Assembly: GCA_037893245.1 (NCBI GenBank)
Contig: JBAIAA010000110.1
Location: 1,116,001-1,180,000, forward strand
Source: Crossaster papposus
Taxonomy: Eukaryota > Echinodermata > Asteroidea > Velatida > Solasteridae
DNA: 64,000 bases
Direction: 5' to 3'
Shown: piece after piece, positions 10,762 to 22,581 of the stretch
Layout: the number at the start of each line of letters is the position of its first letter
Position numbering within the stretch: position 1 is the first letter of the stretch
The notes under the pieces: model-generated
What the model saw: only the letters and a program-made list of their open reading frames with translations
Database searches by the model: none
What the model was told of the DNA's origin: nothing
Translations under genes and position numbers: made by a program

Positions 10762-12605
10762 AATCGTAACTTAGGATTCAAGTTTAATTCAAGTCATGCA
10801 CTATGTGCCAAATCATTTAGTGTATCAAAGTAACTGCTTGATTTACCTTATAGCTTAAAAGAGGTCTCAAGCGACATTGGAAGTATTGGGTCACGCCGCA
10901 TACAGCCCGAGTTCAAAAGTTATTTTACCGTCCTTGATTTGGAAACGGGAACTTCCACTTCCACCACTGTCACATCCTTCCTCTCTTGGACAACGCACCT
11001 GTCCTGCAATCGAGCTATCGCTAATATGGTGTCTGGGGAGATATTTCCTCCAGAAACATCTCTGTCATTGTTTCCGGTTAAAAACAAAGAGGTTAACTGG
11101 GTGATGTGCCAATTAGTTTTCTCCAAACGATTGGATGACCATTAATTAATCTCTTTTCTTTTTCGTGTTTTACAGCACGGATAACTAACGTCATGGTGAT
11201 CTGGTAGTTACCATCACTGGCATCACTACACTTGGGGTTGTTAATGATCTTTAAAATTACTGCTCAATGTAAACGACGTTGCAACACATTGGAAAACGAC
11301 TACAATTTAATTTCTATATACACCAAAAGGAACTCTAATCACTTCAAATATTTGCACCACAGGTGGCGTTTTTTTTACCCTCATCATATTTGCCTTTAAA
11401 TCAGTTTTGTCACCAGGCGTGTCTCCTTATACATAACACAGACTGGAAAACAGCCACTTCAAATCAAGTTTAATTATAAATTAAGTTAACACCAAGAACC
11501 CTAGCGTGTGTCCTGGCAGCGCATACAGAGTTTAAAGGGGTTCCAGTGAACGTTCGGATGGAAACGCGTGATTGGAAACAGGACGTAAGCGAGGTCCGGC
11601 ACCAAGGAGGACAGGCTCCCCCTTGTGACGAACTTGACATTGGCGCCCTACTGTGGATAATGACGCCTTGTATAAGATGTAGGGCTTGGTAAAAATGTAG
11701 CAGGCAGAAGCTTAAAATACGGACACATGAAATAAAACGTATAAGGTGAAAAGAGTTGTGGAGCATCTTAGATGTCCTGTGGATGCGACGCCGTGCCGTG
11801 CAATTAATTCACAAAGGCGATTCTTCGGCTCATTGAGATGACACCTGATGTTATTACACTGACGCGATTGGAAGGACTTGCACCAGTGGACTCCAGTGAA
11901 TTACAGCTGTGAAAATATTATTTGGGGGCATTTGTTTGTGGTTTTGTTATTGTTTGTCTTTTCAAGTTGTTTGTGATGTTGAGTTATTTTGATTGAGATA
12001 ATTTGGTAGCAAAATAATGTTCCCTTAATTTTTCTGGGTTGGGTGCACAGACTGTCGCCGGTTTTGGGTTTGGTCACAGGTCCCTAATTGTTAGTTGTGC
12101 GGTTTGTTTATGAATAAGTCAGGTATTTGTATCTTTCAAGGTACAACGCACGCGTACACGTATATCATTTACACAGTGTTATCTTTGAATTATACTGCGA
12201 TACTGGTTTCCGACGAATTTTCCGGCCACTTACGTAATTATCTACGAACACAAGTTTATCATGATCCGATATAGTGTTGCATAATATTCGTGTCGACAAC
12301 TCAATAAAACTACACTTGCCAATGTTACAAACGACATTAAAATTACCAATACACTGTACGTGTAATGTAATTTTCTGTTCTGGGAGAGGGTCTATAATGT
12401 CCCTCTGAGATTACAGAACGAATGTGCTCACTGACTTGGCATGACCTGCCTAGTGATGAGGGCTCACATTGCAAGGTGTTTGTACTCGAGTTATTGTCCA
12501 AACAGCATGCATTCAATTTTGCTTACACCTTGATTTATTAAGTTTGGAGAAATAACGCGCTGTTTTTATACAAGCTACCGTTGATACTAAGAGAAACATT
12601 GTTTG

Positions 12606-12638
12606 AAATTCATCTATATTGAATGTATAGATGAATTT
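12606..12638. repeat. Hairpin with 13-bp perfect stem
   Basis: AAATTCATCTATA at 12606-12618 pairs perfectly with TATAGATGAATTT at 12626-12638 across a 7-base loop. There is no U-rich tail typical of a pol III terminator and no neighbouring gene. Its function is unknown; it may be a small inverted-repeat remnant. Confidence 0.6.
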
Positions 12639-14960
12639 GTTTTCTGACAAAGCGAGTTTTACACCATCTTACATATCATTACTGGAATAAATTATAATAA
12701 ATACAAAAGTACGTGATAACTATTGAAGTCACGCAAACATTATATTAGGCAACCCTCAGAAGTTAGAAGTTAATATAAAGCAATAGATAAGGTGTACAAA
12801 TTTAAAAATATGATATGTTGTTTTTTCCCGTAAAAATTGATAGCAGCAGTGTTGTATACAGCACAGCAAGCAAATTCGCTACACATTGCTAACTAAAACC
12901 AAATTCAAATTGACCTTGAATTATGTTACATAGTAGAATTATAATTTATATGACTAACATAATTTATAACACTCAACATTATATGACTCACAGAAGGTAT
13001 GCCGAAAGGGCTGATACATTTTGCAAATGATAATACACAATCATTGATTTTATCTTTACAAAAATGTACATTGTATCCCAAAGATGACATGGAACATAGT
13101 AATTGCAGCGTGCCATGGAGGTATTTTCTACCTCAACGATTACAGTATTTTGTTATCAAAGTACGCGGTATGGGTGCTAGAGTAATGGGGAAAAGCGAAT
13201 ACATGTATTCCATATTATACATTTAGGGCAGTGTAGCCATCTCGATTTGACGACAGAATGCGTCCACTCATTGTGCGCATATCGAGTGTCAGGAACTGAA
13301 AACCGTTTGATACAAAAACAATGATTTTTTCCCCTAAGCTGCCGCGTGCCTCCGCTTTGGAAACGCCCTTATAGTGACTAATAATTATGATTAGTATCTA
13401 CAGCATTCAATACCTTTGATAGATATACCAAAAAATAACCTTGACCTTGGTAGGGATACAAGCAAATTAATATGGAAACTGGAGAGGCATGTCTGCCATG
13501 GAAATTTGAATTCAACACAGCACGCTCATAATTAGCACACGCAATATTATTGAGCTTTATCTCATCACTTCTATAACGAGTACTAAATATAAAAGCTAGC
13601 ATTTTTAGAACTAACTAAAATAACAAATAATATATTTTCGTAGCTACAGCTACTTCATGTATGTATTATGGCTACATATACATGTATATCGTTGTTCTTT
13701 GTTATACATTCAACTCCGGATATGTGCTTTTGTCATATAAAATATGGAAAGAAAAAACGAATGCTTGCGAGTTCTACTTCCGCAACCGGGCAGAACAAAA
13801 GCACACACCTCATCAAACACAGCTGCAATGCCAAGGATCTGCTGAGGGGAGTTTCTTTTGGATAACCCTCTCCATGAAACATTTAGAGAGTACCAAAAGC
13901 ACCGTCCTAAATGAACCTTTTTTTCTGGATACATTGTCTTGGCCTTAAAAATTTAATTTAACGCATTATGTATGTTGCTTACTTACCAGATGTGGTTTCT
14001 CTACAGACTGGAAATTAACCGCCTTGATGAACATTCCCAAACACTACCCTGCACATGTACAGCGCTTTAATTGTTACCCTGCAAAAACAAAGTTAATTAA
14101 ATTTGTGACTTGAATTAGGCAAAATGAAAAATTCAGAACTGGCTTTAAGCCAATTACGCCAATAAATGCTTACATTATATAACAGCCTCTCGTGCAATTT
14201 GTATTGTTGATTAATTAGTGAGAAAAACATTGAAAAATGTAGCAATACAGAAATATAACCGAATGTAATAATCATCATACAGATGCTATTAACAAAGCAC
14301 AATGTGTGCAAATTATATTTGCACATTTTTATAAAAAAATCTATATAAAGTTATGCAAGTTTATACATACAGTGCATCTTGGATATAAACCGTTTATTTT
14401 CCCTGTGTTTCAAACACAAAAGCTTAAATTTAAATTGCAATTTTTCTAGCAATACGAATAACAACTCAAATATGGCTCACAAACAATCCATGGTAGTCTA
14501 CCATTTAATACATTAAAAAAAACTCATTTAAAATGTAATTTTCTGAAACTTAGACATGTGAACTTCTTTGATCTTACCCCCGACTTTTAGCTATGGGCAT
14601 GTCCAAAAATAGGGGGTCAATTTTTGTTGTCCTTGTTACGTCTGACATAATTGGCTTTTTTAGGACAAATTTTGGATGCCTTTTATATCCAATAGTCATA
14701 ACATAAAGCAATTTACCTTAAACAAATTTTAAAGTTAAATTTACTGACACTTACTGACACTTAAGTACACAGGTCATGCGTAACAGGGATACCAACAAAT
14801 GTCACACTTTTAGATTACTTATTTATTAACAAACCCTAATGTATTTTGCTTTGCAACACTTTCATCATGAACAAAATTCTGCAGCTCATTTTAAGCTGAA
14901 GCAACACCAATCATAAACACAAAGACTGTGTCATGAGCTTCAATATTAGCTACACATAAA

Positions 14961-14966
14961 TTTATT
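14961..14966 (-). terminator. Candidate polyadenylation signal of the Kelch gene
   Basis: AATAAA on the minus strand lies about 65 bases downstream of the Kelch gene stop codon. That would give a very short 3' UTR. Other AT-rich hexamers occur further downstream, so the true cleavage site is not certain. Confidence 0.35.
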
Positions 14967-15028
14967 ATTTATAATTTTCAAGTACAATGTAGTTTAAACC
15001 ATCAAAGTTTGAAGATCTGCAATTTCTT

Positions 15029-16939
15029 TCAGTGCGAGAACTGCTGGCTCACAGAGGTAAAATTTGACAGAGAGCTTGTCCCTTGGGAGACAGTCGACTG
15101 GTTGTCGGACGTTGCAAGGTTCAACAAGTTACAAGTCAGGGTCATGGTACAGCATGCCATCCGCAAGGCCGGTCCAGGTAGTTCTCCCACCACATCCCAC
15201 TCATCCTTGCTGACCGTATAGCAGTGGATGTTCTTCTCCCGCTGTCGGGCCAAGCCGCTGTAGCCCCCGATGACGTAAATCCTCTGGTTGTCCATGACGG
15301 CCACTCCAGCCATGCTGAGACCGGACAGCATTGGGGAGACAGACAACCACTGGTCATAAGCCGGGTTGTAGCGCTCGACACTCATCACATCCACTCTCTC
15401 GCCGTATGAGTTAAAGTGATTCCCACCCATAGCGTACATCTGGTCGCCAGTGGTGCAGGTCATATGGAAACCACGAGGTACGTTCATCGCACAGCGTGGC
15501 ATCCACTCATCTCGCTGGGGGTCATACTCAAACGTGGCTTTGCTGAAGTTGTGGTTTGTGAAGCCACCACAGATATACAACTTACCACCAATGGTGCAAC
15601 CAGCATGTGCATACATAGCTTCAGGGAGATGCTGAAGGTAGTCCCAGGTGTTTTTGCTGGGGTTGTAGACCTCCACAGAGGCAAGGGAACCCTGCTCATT
15701 TTTACCTCCCGAGGTATAAAGCTTGCCAGCCAGTGACACCATACAAAAAAAAGCCCTTCGCTGCTGCATTGGACACATTTGTAGCCAGGTGTGGAATCTG
15801 GGATCGTAGCGATGAACTGTACCGATACTGTCTTTGCCACTGGATGTAAGGGTCACTTGTCCACCGACAACATATAGGAAGTCATCCAGGACTGCGGCAC
15901 AGTGGTCAACCCTCCTCAGCGGAATTGATGCTAGGTGTTTCAGTTGGTAGTGGGGTTCATCCAGGATCATGATGTTGTTACTGACGCACTTGTTGGACAA
16001 CTCTCCACCAACAAGCAGCATCACCTCATTTGTGGATCGCATCCTTGTCCTAGCATTCTGCATCAGGTGTTGCCGCTGGGGTACCAGGTGATAGTTCAGA
16101 GCCTCCAGCAACAGCTGGTGGCACTCTGCATTCTCAATCATGAAGCTGTGGGACTCAACCTGGTCCACCAGGTCGTCGGAGGAGATCAGCGGGAATCGGA
16201 TGTGCTTCATCAGCTGAGGAGCAAACTTCATCCGGGATTTGTGCGAGTGGTTGATCCATTTTGCGGCAGCACTAAAGAGCTGTATTTCAGATCCCGACAC
16301 CAGACGATCCTGACCAATAAAAAATGAGATCTGCTCTGCGGTAAGGGTCTGATAGTCCTTGGTTTTTGAGAGACTGATAAATTTCTCCAAGATGAAATTC
16401 TGCACTGCCGACTGCAGCTCACCAAAATCATGTTTCTCTGCAAGATGGAGTAACTCAATGCAGTTCTGCATGCAGATTGTTGTGATAAGGTACTGGACAC
16501 ATAGATCAGTGACATGTTTAACACCCAGCTGTATTGCTGCACGCAGTGTCTTTTGCACGTTTTCTGAAGTCAGCGTCAACTGGGAGGTGTATGCAAAGTT
16601 GATGAGCATTTCAAGACCAAGTCTTGAGATGCTACTGCTGATCTGAATGTCCTTGATGTTGTCATTCTCGATAAACATTTTCTGGAAAAAGTCACTGAAG
16701 GCAGCAAGGACGACACGGTGGATTGAGAAATGGTGCTCACCGCAGATCAATGTTCCATCGCACAATACCCGCCTTGTTCGTAAGACACCAAGTTGTTTCA
16801 GCATGTCACTGCTGTGCTCTGCACAATCAAACACTCTCGTAGGTGGTGGAGCACTAGAATTATTCAACTTAAATGAATTTCTATGCTGTAACATGTTGGT
16901 TGGCACTCCTGTTGAAACCTTTGAAGCCATGGTAGTCAT
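15029..16939 (-). CDS. BTB-BACK-Kelch protein, KLHL9/KLHL13/KLHL26-like, intronless
   Basis: The gene encodes 636 aa from the ATG at 16937-16939 (MTTMASK). Residues about 50-155 form a BTB domain (VLCDGTLICGEHHFSIHRVVLAAFSDFFQKMF). The next 110 or so residues form a BACK domain (CIELLHLAEKHDF, then KFAPQLMKHIRFPLIS). From about residue 300 there are roughly six Kelch repeats with recurring GG and Y...W signatures (LYVVGGQ, LYTSGG, LYICGG, MYAMGG, IYVIGGY). Proteins of this architecture are substrate adaptors for CUL3 ubiquitin ligases: BTB/BACK bind CUL3 and the Kelch propeller binds the substrate. The pattern of residues, for example RYDPRFHTW and MGGNHF, resembles the KLHL9/13 clade most. 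The exact orthologue is not settled and the substrate is unknown. It is transcribed away from BCAS2 with about 1.2 kb between the two start codons. Confidence 0.9.
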   Translation of the reverse strand: MTTMASKVSTGVPTNMLQHRNSFKLNNSSAPPPTRVFDCAEHSSDMLKQLGVLRTRRVLCDGTLICGEHHFSIHRVVLAAFSDFFQKMFIENDNIKDIQISSSISRLGLEMLINFAYTSQLTLTSENVQKTLRAAIQLGVKHVTDLCVQYLITTICMQNCIELLHLAEKHDFGELQSAVQNFILEKFISLSKTKDYQTLTAEQISFFIGQDRLVSGSEIQLFSAAAKWINHSHKSRMKFAPQLMKHIRFPLISSDDLVDQVESHSFMIENAECHQLLLEALNYHLVPQRQHLMQNARTRMRSTNEVMLLVGGELSNKCVSNNIMILDEPHYQLKHLASIPLRRVDHCAAVLDDFLYVVGGQVTLTSSGKDSIGTVHRYDPRFHTWLQMCPMQQRRAFFCMVSLAGKLYTSGGKNEQGSLASVEVYNPSKNTWDYLQHLPEAMYAHAGCTIGGKLYICGGFTNHNFSKATFEYDPQRDEWMPRCAMNVPRGFHMTCTTGDQMYAMGGNHFNSYGERVDVMSVERYNPAYDQWLSVSPMLSGLSMAGVAVMDNQRIYVIGGYSGLARQREKNIHCYTVSKDEWDVVGELPGPALRMACCTMTLTCNLLNLATSDNQSTVSQGTSSLSNFTSVSQQFSH

Positions 16940-17125
16940 TTTCTGGCATTCAGCTGAGATGCTTTATAATCCTTGTAAATAAAGTTTTAAAATAAACAAT
17001 GAAAATTGTTAAAAGACAAAATACTTTATTGAAAATCATTACAGACTGAGCTTAGACATATAAACCCTAACCCTCAAGGGCGGGCGACTTTTGTATTGAA
17101 GTTTATGGATTAGACATAATAGTTG

Positions 17126-17158
17126 GGTTATCCATGGAGGATTCCTCCATGGGTTATC
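17126..17158. mobile_element. CATGGAG hairpin element 1 with 7-bp target duplication
   Basis: A 19-base foldback (17133-17151: CATGGAGG, ATT loop, CCTCCATG) is flanked directly on both sides by GGTTATC (17126-17132 and 17152-17158). This is the arrangement expected of a tiny insertion with a target-site duplication. The same design is seen at 17769, 54183 and 62245, and as a half unit at 17691. Confidence 0.7.
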
Positions 17159-17690
17159 AGATGTTATAAACATTTCCATTTCATTTGAAGGTAGAATATC
17201 ATGTTGTCATCACATATATACAAAAACATTGCAAAATGAAAAAAAGGTGAATATGTGTAATATTATTAAAGGAAATACATGTAACAGAAAGGCAAAGATG
17301 AAAATAATGCATTTTATTGCAAAAGTTAAACTGCTTTTCTCCCTTGTCTGAAAATATTTGTGGAATTGCAATTTGGTCAATAAATTATACATAACTAACT
17401 TCAAAGCATGACAATAACATTTCAAAGTTTTCATTTGTATTTTAGCTGTTAGAAGTACAACCCCTAAATAAAGTAAAACATCTTCTCTGAGACTAGTTAG
17501 TAAATACAAATCAAATGATAATGTTTTCACCTTGAAAAAATACATTCAAATAAAAAATAAAAATGCAAATGTCCTTAAGGGTAGGATACACCTCCACAGT
17601 ATATTGGCCTGCTAATCTGTGAAACTTATGTAAACTGTTGTTCGTGTTTAGCTTTACCGTTAAACTTACAATAAATGCAGTGCAGTTTCC

Positions 17691-17717
17691 ATTCAACCAT
17701 GGAGGAAGGAATTCAAC
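17691..17717. mobile_element. CATGGAGG half element with 7-bp target duplication
   Basis: The 13 bases at 17698-17710 (CATGGAGGAAGGA) represent only the left arm of the hairpin family. They are flanked by perfect ATTCAAC direct repeats (17691-17697 and 17711-17717). It may be a truncated or decayed member. Confidence 0.55.
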
Positions 17718-17768
17718 ACTGACATCACATTGGCTGATCACACTCCGTTAACAATGATCGATCAGTGC

Positions 17769-17802
17769 ATCAAACCATGGAGCTATAGCTCCATGATCAA
17801 AC
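17769..17802. mobile_element. CATGGAG hairpin element 2 with 7-bp target duplication
   Basis: The 20-base perfect palindrome at 17776-17795 (CATGGAGCTA and its complement) is flanked by ATCAAAC on both sides (17769-17775 and 17796-17802). It has the same termini and flanking-repeat length as the element at 17126 but a different centre. Confidence 0.7.
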
Positions 17803-18169
17803 AAAACCGTTGAAGTTTCACTAAATGTTATCGTATGCTGTGTGTGCTCGTTGTAAAACTATCTGCAGCTGTCAAATTGTACACACTGTCTCTTCGGTGT
17901 TGCAAAAGATCAAAGCTGAATGATTACCAACAATACAATGATCTTTTTTTGTCGCCAGTATTATTAGTACTATACTGCCGGTAATCAATAATATACCAGG
18001 CGTCCTTGGTTGTCCATGAGAACGACCAAAATAAACCTTTGACATTTGCATCTGCTTAGCCGAGGTATAGTATTCGCCTACTTTACTTATCCGTACCCGT
18101 TACTTATAGTTTGACGGTCCGATACCAGACTAAGGTCGCTAGCGCTAGAGAATAAAAAAAAAAAGCAAA

Positions 18170-21100
18170 ATGGCCGGCGAGGTTTTGGTGGATGCGTTGC
18201 CTTATCATGACAAGGGTTACGACGAGCCTGGCGAAAAGGAATCGGTGAGTTTTGTGGTCCAACAGTAGGCCTAGTTAAAGTTTTAAATAAGTGCCGGTAC
18301 TATGCTTGTGGAACACTCAAACACTAGTAGGGGGCCCTAGTTGTTTCGTTGAAAAGTACAACTTTAGCCAAAGTTTTGATTTATTGTGTTAAAGCAATGC
18401 ATAAATCCGTATATTTACGACACCTTTGTCATGTTTGTTTCATTTGCTGTTTAGGTTTTTAACGTTAGGCCGCTTATCGTAAATATTAGTTGGGCCACGT
18501 TAACCTATTAATTATTTTTTTAAGTAGTTGGCCCTAATTAAATTAACAAACCTTAAGTTAACGTCACAGATAGCCCAATTGAACTTGGTGTGGCAGATAA
18601 TTCTTTTTGCAATGGACCTAATAACCGTCGTTGTCATTTTGCAGGCATATGCCCTGGTAGAAGAAGAGACTCGGCGATATCGTCCAACCAAGAATTACCT
18701 GGAGCATCTGCCAGCCATTGACCACACACCGTTTGAAACTGATGTCTTGAAGAATGAATTTGAGCGTCTGGCTTCCCGCCTCCCCATGGATGTACTCAGC
18801 ATGAAAAGGCATGAACCGCTCTTTATCATGTTTGCTGTTGTATTGCATTTATATCTGACGGATTTATATATAACGGATCGGCACAGCCATAAATCAAAAG
18901 TGATGATTTTTACGAAGGCAGGAAAACTGGAGAGCCTGGAAAAAAGAAAAAACAGGAGAAAATTAAAGAGTCAGTGTATTCAAGTCCCTGCAAGTCCATC
19001 ACAAGTTCTTCAGTCTAAAAATCAAAACCAACAAAACATGCTAAGTTTATTGCATGGCCCTTCAATGCACTCCAAGAAGGAATGACACAGAAAACTGGAG
19101 GTCAATTTGGTTATAGTGTGAGACTGTGAGTACACAATGTATTACACTGATAAGCAAAGCCAGGTGCCAAGTTATTGCCTTTACTGATAGTGCCCCCAAT
19201 GCACTCCAGTGGAAGCAATGAAAATCAGTGGTCTGGTAATGCAAAGAATCCTCCAATGCACTGCAGCATGACCACTGCAATAAATAACTCTCATAGTGCA
19301 AGGGTTAACTTTCTTTCCAATGTATTGTTGCAGATACGAGCTTCCTCCGCCACCTGCAGGCAGACAGAACGACGTACTTGCCTGGAATGAGTCTGTGGAG
19401 AATTCTATGGCTCAGCTGGAACACCAAGCAGAAAGGTCTCATAGCCCCGTAGCCTCTCTAGAGGTTTTGCTAGATAAACCTTTCTGGGTCCTTTGCCAAT
19501 GTAGCTTACATGTAGCTACATTGGCAAACTTATTATTCTGTAATCTTGCAAGGTCTTACTCTCAAATCTCTTACTCTCAAATATGAATGTTGATTGATAG
19601 GAGTCATCATTTTTAGAAAATCAAACACATTTACTGTGTAGTAGCCTTTGTCTTGGGCCCGGCACCGTGCCCCTAGGAAGAGGTCCCACATCAGCAATGA
19701 TGTCATCATCTGAGGCAAAATTGTGTCCAGCGAGCTGCTTCTTTAGCTTCGGGAGGGGTTAGTAGTGAGGGGGATTTGGGAGGGGTAGGTAGGGTCAAGT
19801 TAAAGAAAGTATTATAAATTTATATATTCTTTTTTTCTTCTTCAGAATTGCCAACTTAGACCTGCTGTCAAAGTTTGGAAGTCAAGCGTGGCGGGTGTAC
19901 AATGAGTAAGTTCTGTCTTGGAATGTAGAACAATAAGTTTCAACCTATTAGAGATGATAGTTTATAATCGGCTGAAAAATTCTTTATGAAAGTGATCATA
20001 TAATCACGATCAGGCACCTGTAATGCAAAGATGGCAGCATCCAACTATTAAAGTACGGTCATCTTTTTGGCTGACTATCTGAATGTCGTTTGTCATGATA
20101 AAATTGTGTTGAAATCCAACCACCTTGATACATTTTGCTTCATTAGCATGATCTGTCATTAACGAACGTGCGGTGACCCTAGTCATTCTCGTGTAACCAT
20201 TACAAGTATTAACCTTGCACATTTTTTTCACAGTTTACTGGTTCGAATGGTGGAGCATGCACAGAATCAGCTGCAGCAAATCCGCAAGCAAATTCAAGAA
20301 ATGAACTGGCAGCGCAAGACAAAACAGGTAAGCCCTATATTTTTTACATGGTACTCCAAATCACTGCTTCAAGAAATAACATACAAAACCGCAGGTCAAC
20401 TAGGTCATGTCGAGTCTACGTATTAGGTGCATTGAATTTCTTGGATTTTGTTTTTTCTCTTAGAAAAGTGCTGGAGAAGCCTTGAAGAATCTTGAAGAAA
20501 GGTAATTATATTCTCCTAAATCCTAGGCCCTAAGGCGCTCTTTCCGATGATTCCACTGTGAACAAATAAGAGTTTGAAATAAATAACCGCACCAACCTAC
20601 TCATAATTAATTCCATATGTAGTTCGTCTGATTGTTTGGTATTTAAGAATCCATGACGAAACAATGGAGCAGCAACTTCCAAGATTTAAAAGGGGTTGGG
20701 TTTCTTGGCGGGTAGTGTACCCATATATATTTTTTTTCTAAATGAGGTACTCGGTTCCTATACTACCTGTAAATGAAGACTATTTTGTGTCAATTATCTG
20801 CCCTCACAATTTTCTACAAGATGAATTAGGCTTGTTTCCAAGAGTAAAAAGTTTGATATATTCATAGTAAATGTCTTATCAAATATTACGTTTGAGTCGG
20901 TTGTTATGGGAATGTTTCATTTTCGTTGTTGTAGGTAGGTCCCACTTCAGGCGAGGACACTTGAGATCAAGATATATGAGTTTGCAAACAATTACTGAAT
21001 GTTATTATTTGTTTCAATGGCAGCTGGACTGGCCTTGTTGCCAAAAACTACGAGATTGAGAGAGCCTGCCTGGAACTAGAGCAAGAGGTTGACCGAATGC

Positions 21101-21243
21101 GACAGGAGCAGATAATCCGACATACCAAGGAGGAATACAAGACGCAGCAGATGCTGCAGCAGGGTCATGAGGGAGACGCAGGCAGGGAGGATGAAGGAGA
21201 AGACAGCGATGAGAGTGGAGATGAGGAAGTAGGAGACAGGTAG
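18170..21243 (+). CDS. BCAS2: BCAS2/SPF27 pre-mRNA splicing factor (Prp19 complex subunit), 7 exons
   Basis: Exons are 18170-18244, 18645-18808, 19334-19435, 19846-19905, 20234-20327, 20464-20501 and 21024-21243. All phases agree and the product is 250 aa. The N-terminus ([21 protein letters not shown]), then [50 protein letters not shown] and [13 protein letters not shown], follow the SPF27 family closely along its length. SPF27 is a core subunit of the Prp19/CDC5L complex in the spliceosome, acting in the nucleus. The C-terminal half is predicted coiled coil ([21 protein letters not shown]). It ends in an acidic Gly/Glu/Asp-rich tail of about 35 residues, making it longer than the 225-aa human protein. 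The intron after exon 2 requires a GC donor (AAAAG|GCATGA at 18809); the other donors are GT. Confidence 0.95.
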
Positions 21244-22581
21244 CTCAAGGTCAAGGAACACTTCACTAGTTCCCTTAGGACTACCCTGCTACATTTGACA
21301 GTAACTCACAAGTTTCTTGCTCAATCCAATACAGTCCAAAATGCCAAGTTGTTAGGTACATGAACATATAAAATGACTTGCCTGCTAAATCCACCAGGAT
21401 CAAACTGTTTCTTTTTTCCTGTTTGTTGCTGGATCCAGCAGAGTCCAACTTAGCTTAATTTACCAGTAACTCAACTAAAGGTTTTAAAGAATATATACAA
21501 GGGCTCGGCTGCTCAATCAAACAGGGCCCAACGGAAATATAAATTAGTTGGATATGTTGGATTTACCACATGGAACAGTAGTGACCTTATTCGGAGGAGC
21601 TCGAAAGCAAACCAACCTAAGTTGAATAGGGCTGGTATCACAAGAGCTGCATTCCAGTAACAAGACCTTTAGTCTTGCACAGTTAGTCGACTCGAAAAGT
21701 TACAACCTGTTATTGTTAGTGTGGTAGGTCAGTACTGTTTTCTAACTACATGTACAATGGGAGTTGGACTTGTCTCTCGCCGGAAATTGGCAGGTGCTTG
21801 AAAACTGTACTTCATCCATTTGCTAGGATGACCTGCTCTATCACCCTTTCAAGTAACAGTAAGTTATATATCTTGTCATCCAGGACACCTGAAACTTTGT
21901 ACAGAGCATCCAGCAACACCTGTTAAAAGTCTACAGACATTCACATTTGGGCGATTTCAATTATAGATCCATTCATAATTTCCCTATTCCAACAAAAAAC
22001 CTTCCGTGACTGTTGTTTAGATTAATTTGGGTGCATATTACGTACTTTAATTTAACGTTGTGCATACTAATAAATGGTTGTCAATAAATGCTTCTCTTGT
22101 TATAAATAGTGGATTTTTTGCCAGTTCATTTCAAGCACAAGAGCCCGTGACAATTTAAAGAATAGTCCAACCCCTTTGTGGGTGCACTTCAGAATTCCCT
22201 GGGCTACGAAGGAAAGATCTTTGTAAACAGCTGACATGAATTCTGTAGACGACACATTTTACCAGTTCGCGCCGGGATTATTTTGACATAGACTGGACCC
22301 AGGCCCGGGATCGTTATTCACATGCAATTGGTTAACCTTACTATTTAAAGTAAATTTCGCCAAAAATTGACTTTCGCAAACGACGCAGAAATTCCTTCAG
22401 AGTTCAGAGGAGCATCATCCCAGTTCATAAATTATATTGAAGCTTGATGCATGCAGCAAAGAAGGCACTGCCTAATAAAAAAACAATTGTCTCAAAGAGC
22501 ATGGTACAGCAACGTCCTGATCCTGATTATTTTCCAATTTGGGAAATTTCAGATTGAACAAATCCTAATCTATATCCATCG
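21244..22581. other. BCAS2 3' UTR and gap between convergent genes
   Basis: The first 850 bases probably form the BCAS2 3' UTR, up to the paired AATAAA signals. The rest separates BCAS2 from the stop codon of SIGMAR1 on the other strand. No other coding signal is seen. Confidence 0.5.
22069..22088 (+). terminator. BCAS2: Candidate polyadenylation signals of BCAS2
   Basis: Two AATAAA hexamers (22069-22074 and 22083-22088) lie about 830 bases past the BCAS2 stop codon. They sit before the convergent end of SIGMAR1 at 22582. They are the first closely paired canonical signals downstream of the gene. Confidence 0.5.

Larger units (their letters stand above)
10762..15028. other. Intergenic region, no gene seen
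   Basis: These 4.3 kb separate the upstream side of IgSF paralogue B from the 3' end of the Kelch gene. The sequence is AT-rich with only short chance frames. It holds a hairpin at 12606-12638, a truncated CATGGAGG hairpin at about 13114-13133 and a likely polyadenylation signal for the Kelch gene at 14961-14966 (minus strand). Confidence 0.5.
16940..18169. promoter_or_regulatory. Divergent intergenic region between the Kelch gene and BCAS2
   Basis: This 1.2-kb gap must contain the 5' ends of both divergent genes. Three of the five CATGGAG elements with 7-bp flanking repeats lie here (17126-17158, 17691-17717, 17769-17802). An A-rich tract directly precedes the BCAS2 start codon. No TATA box or other core element can be assigned with confidence. 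Confidence 0.45.
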
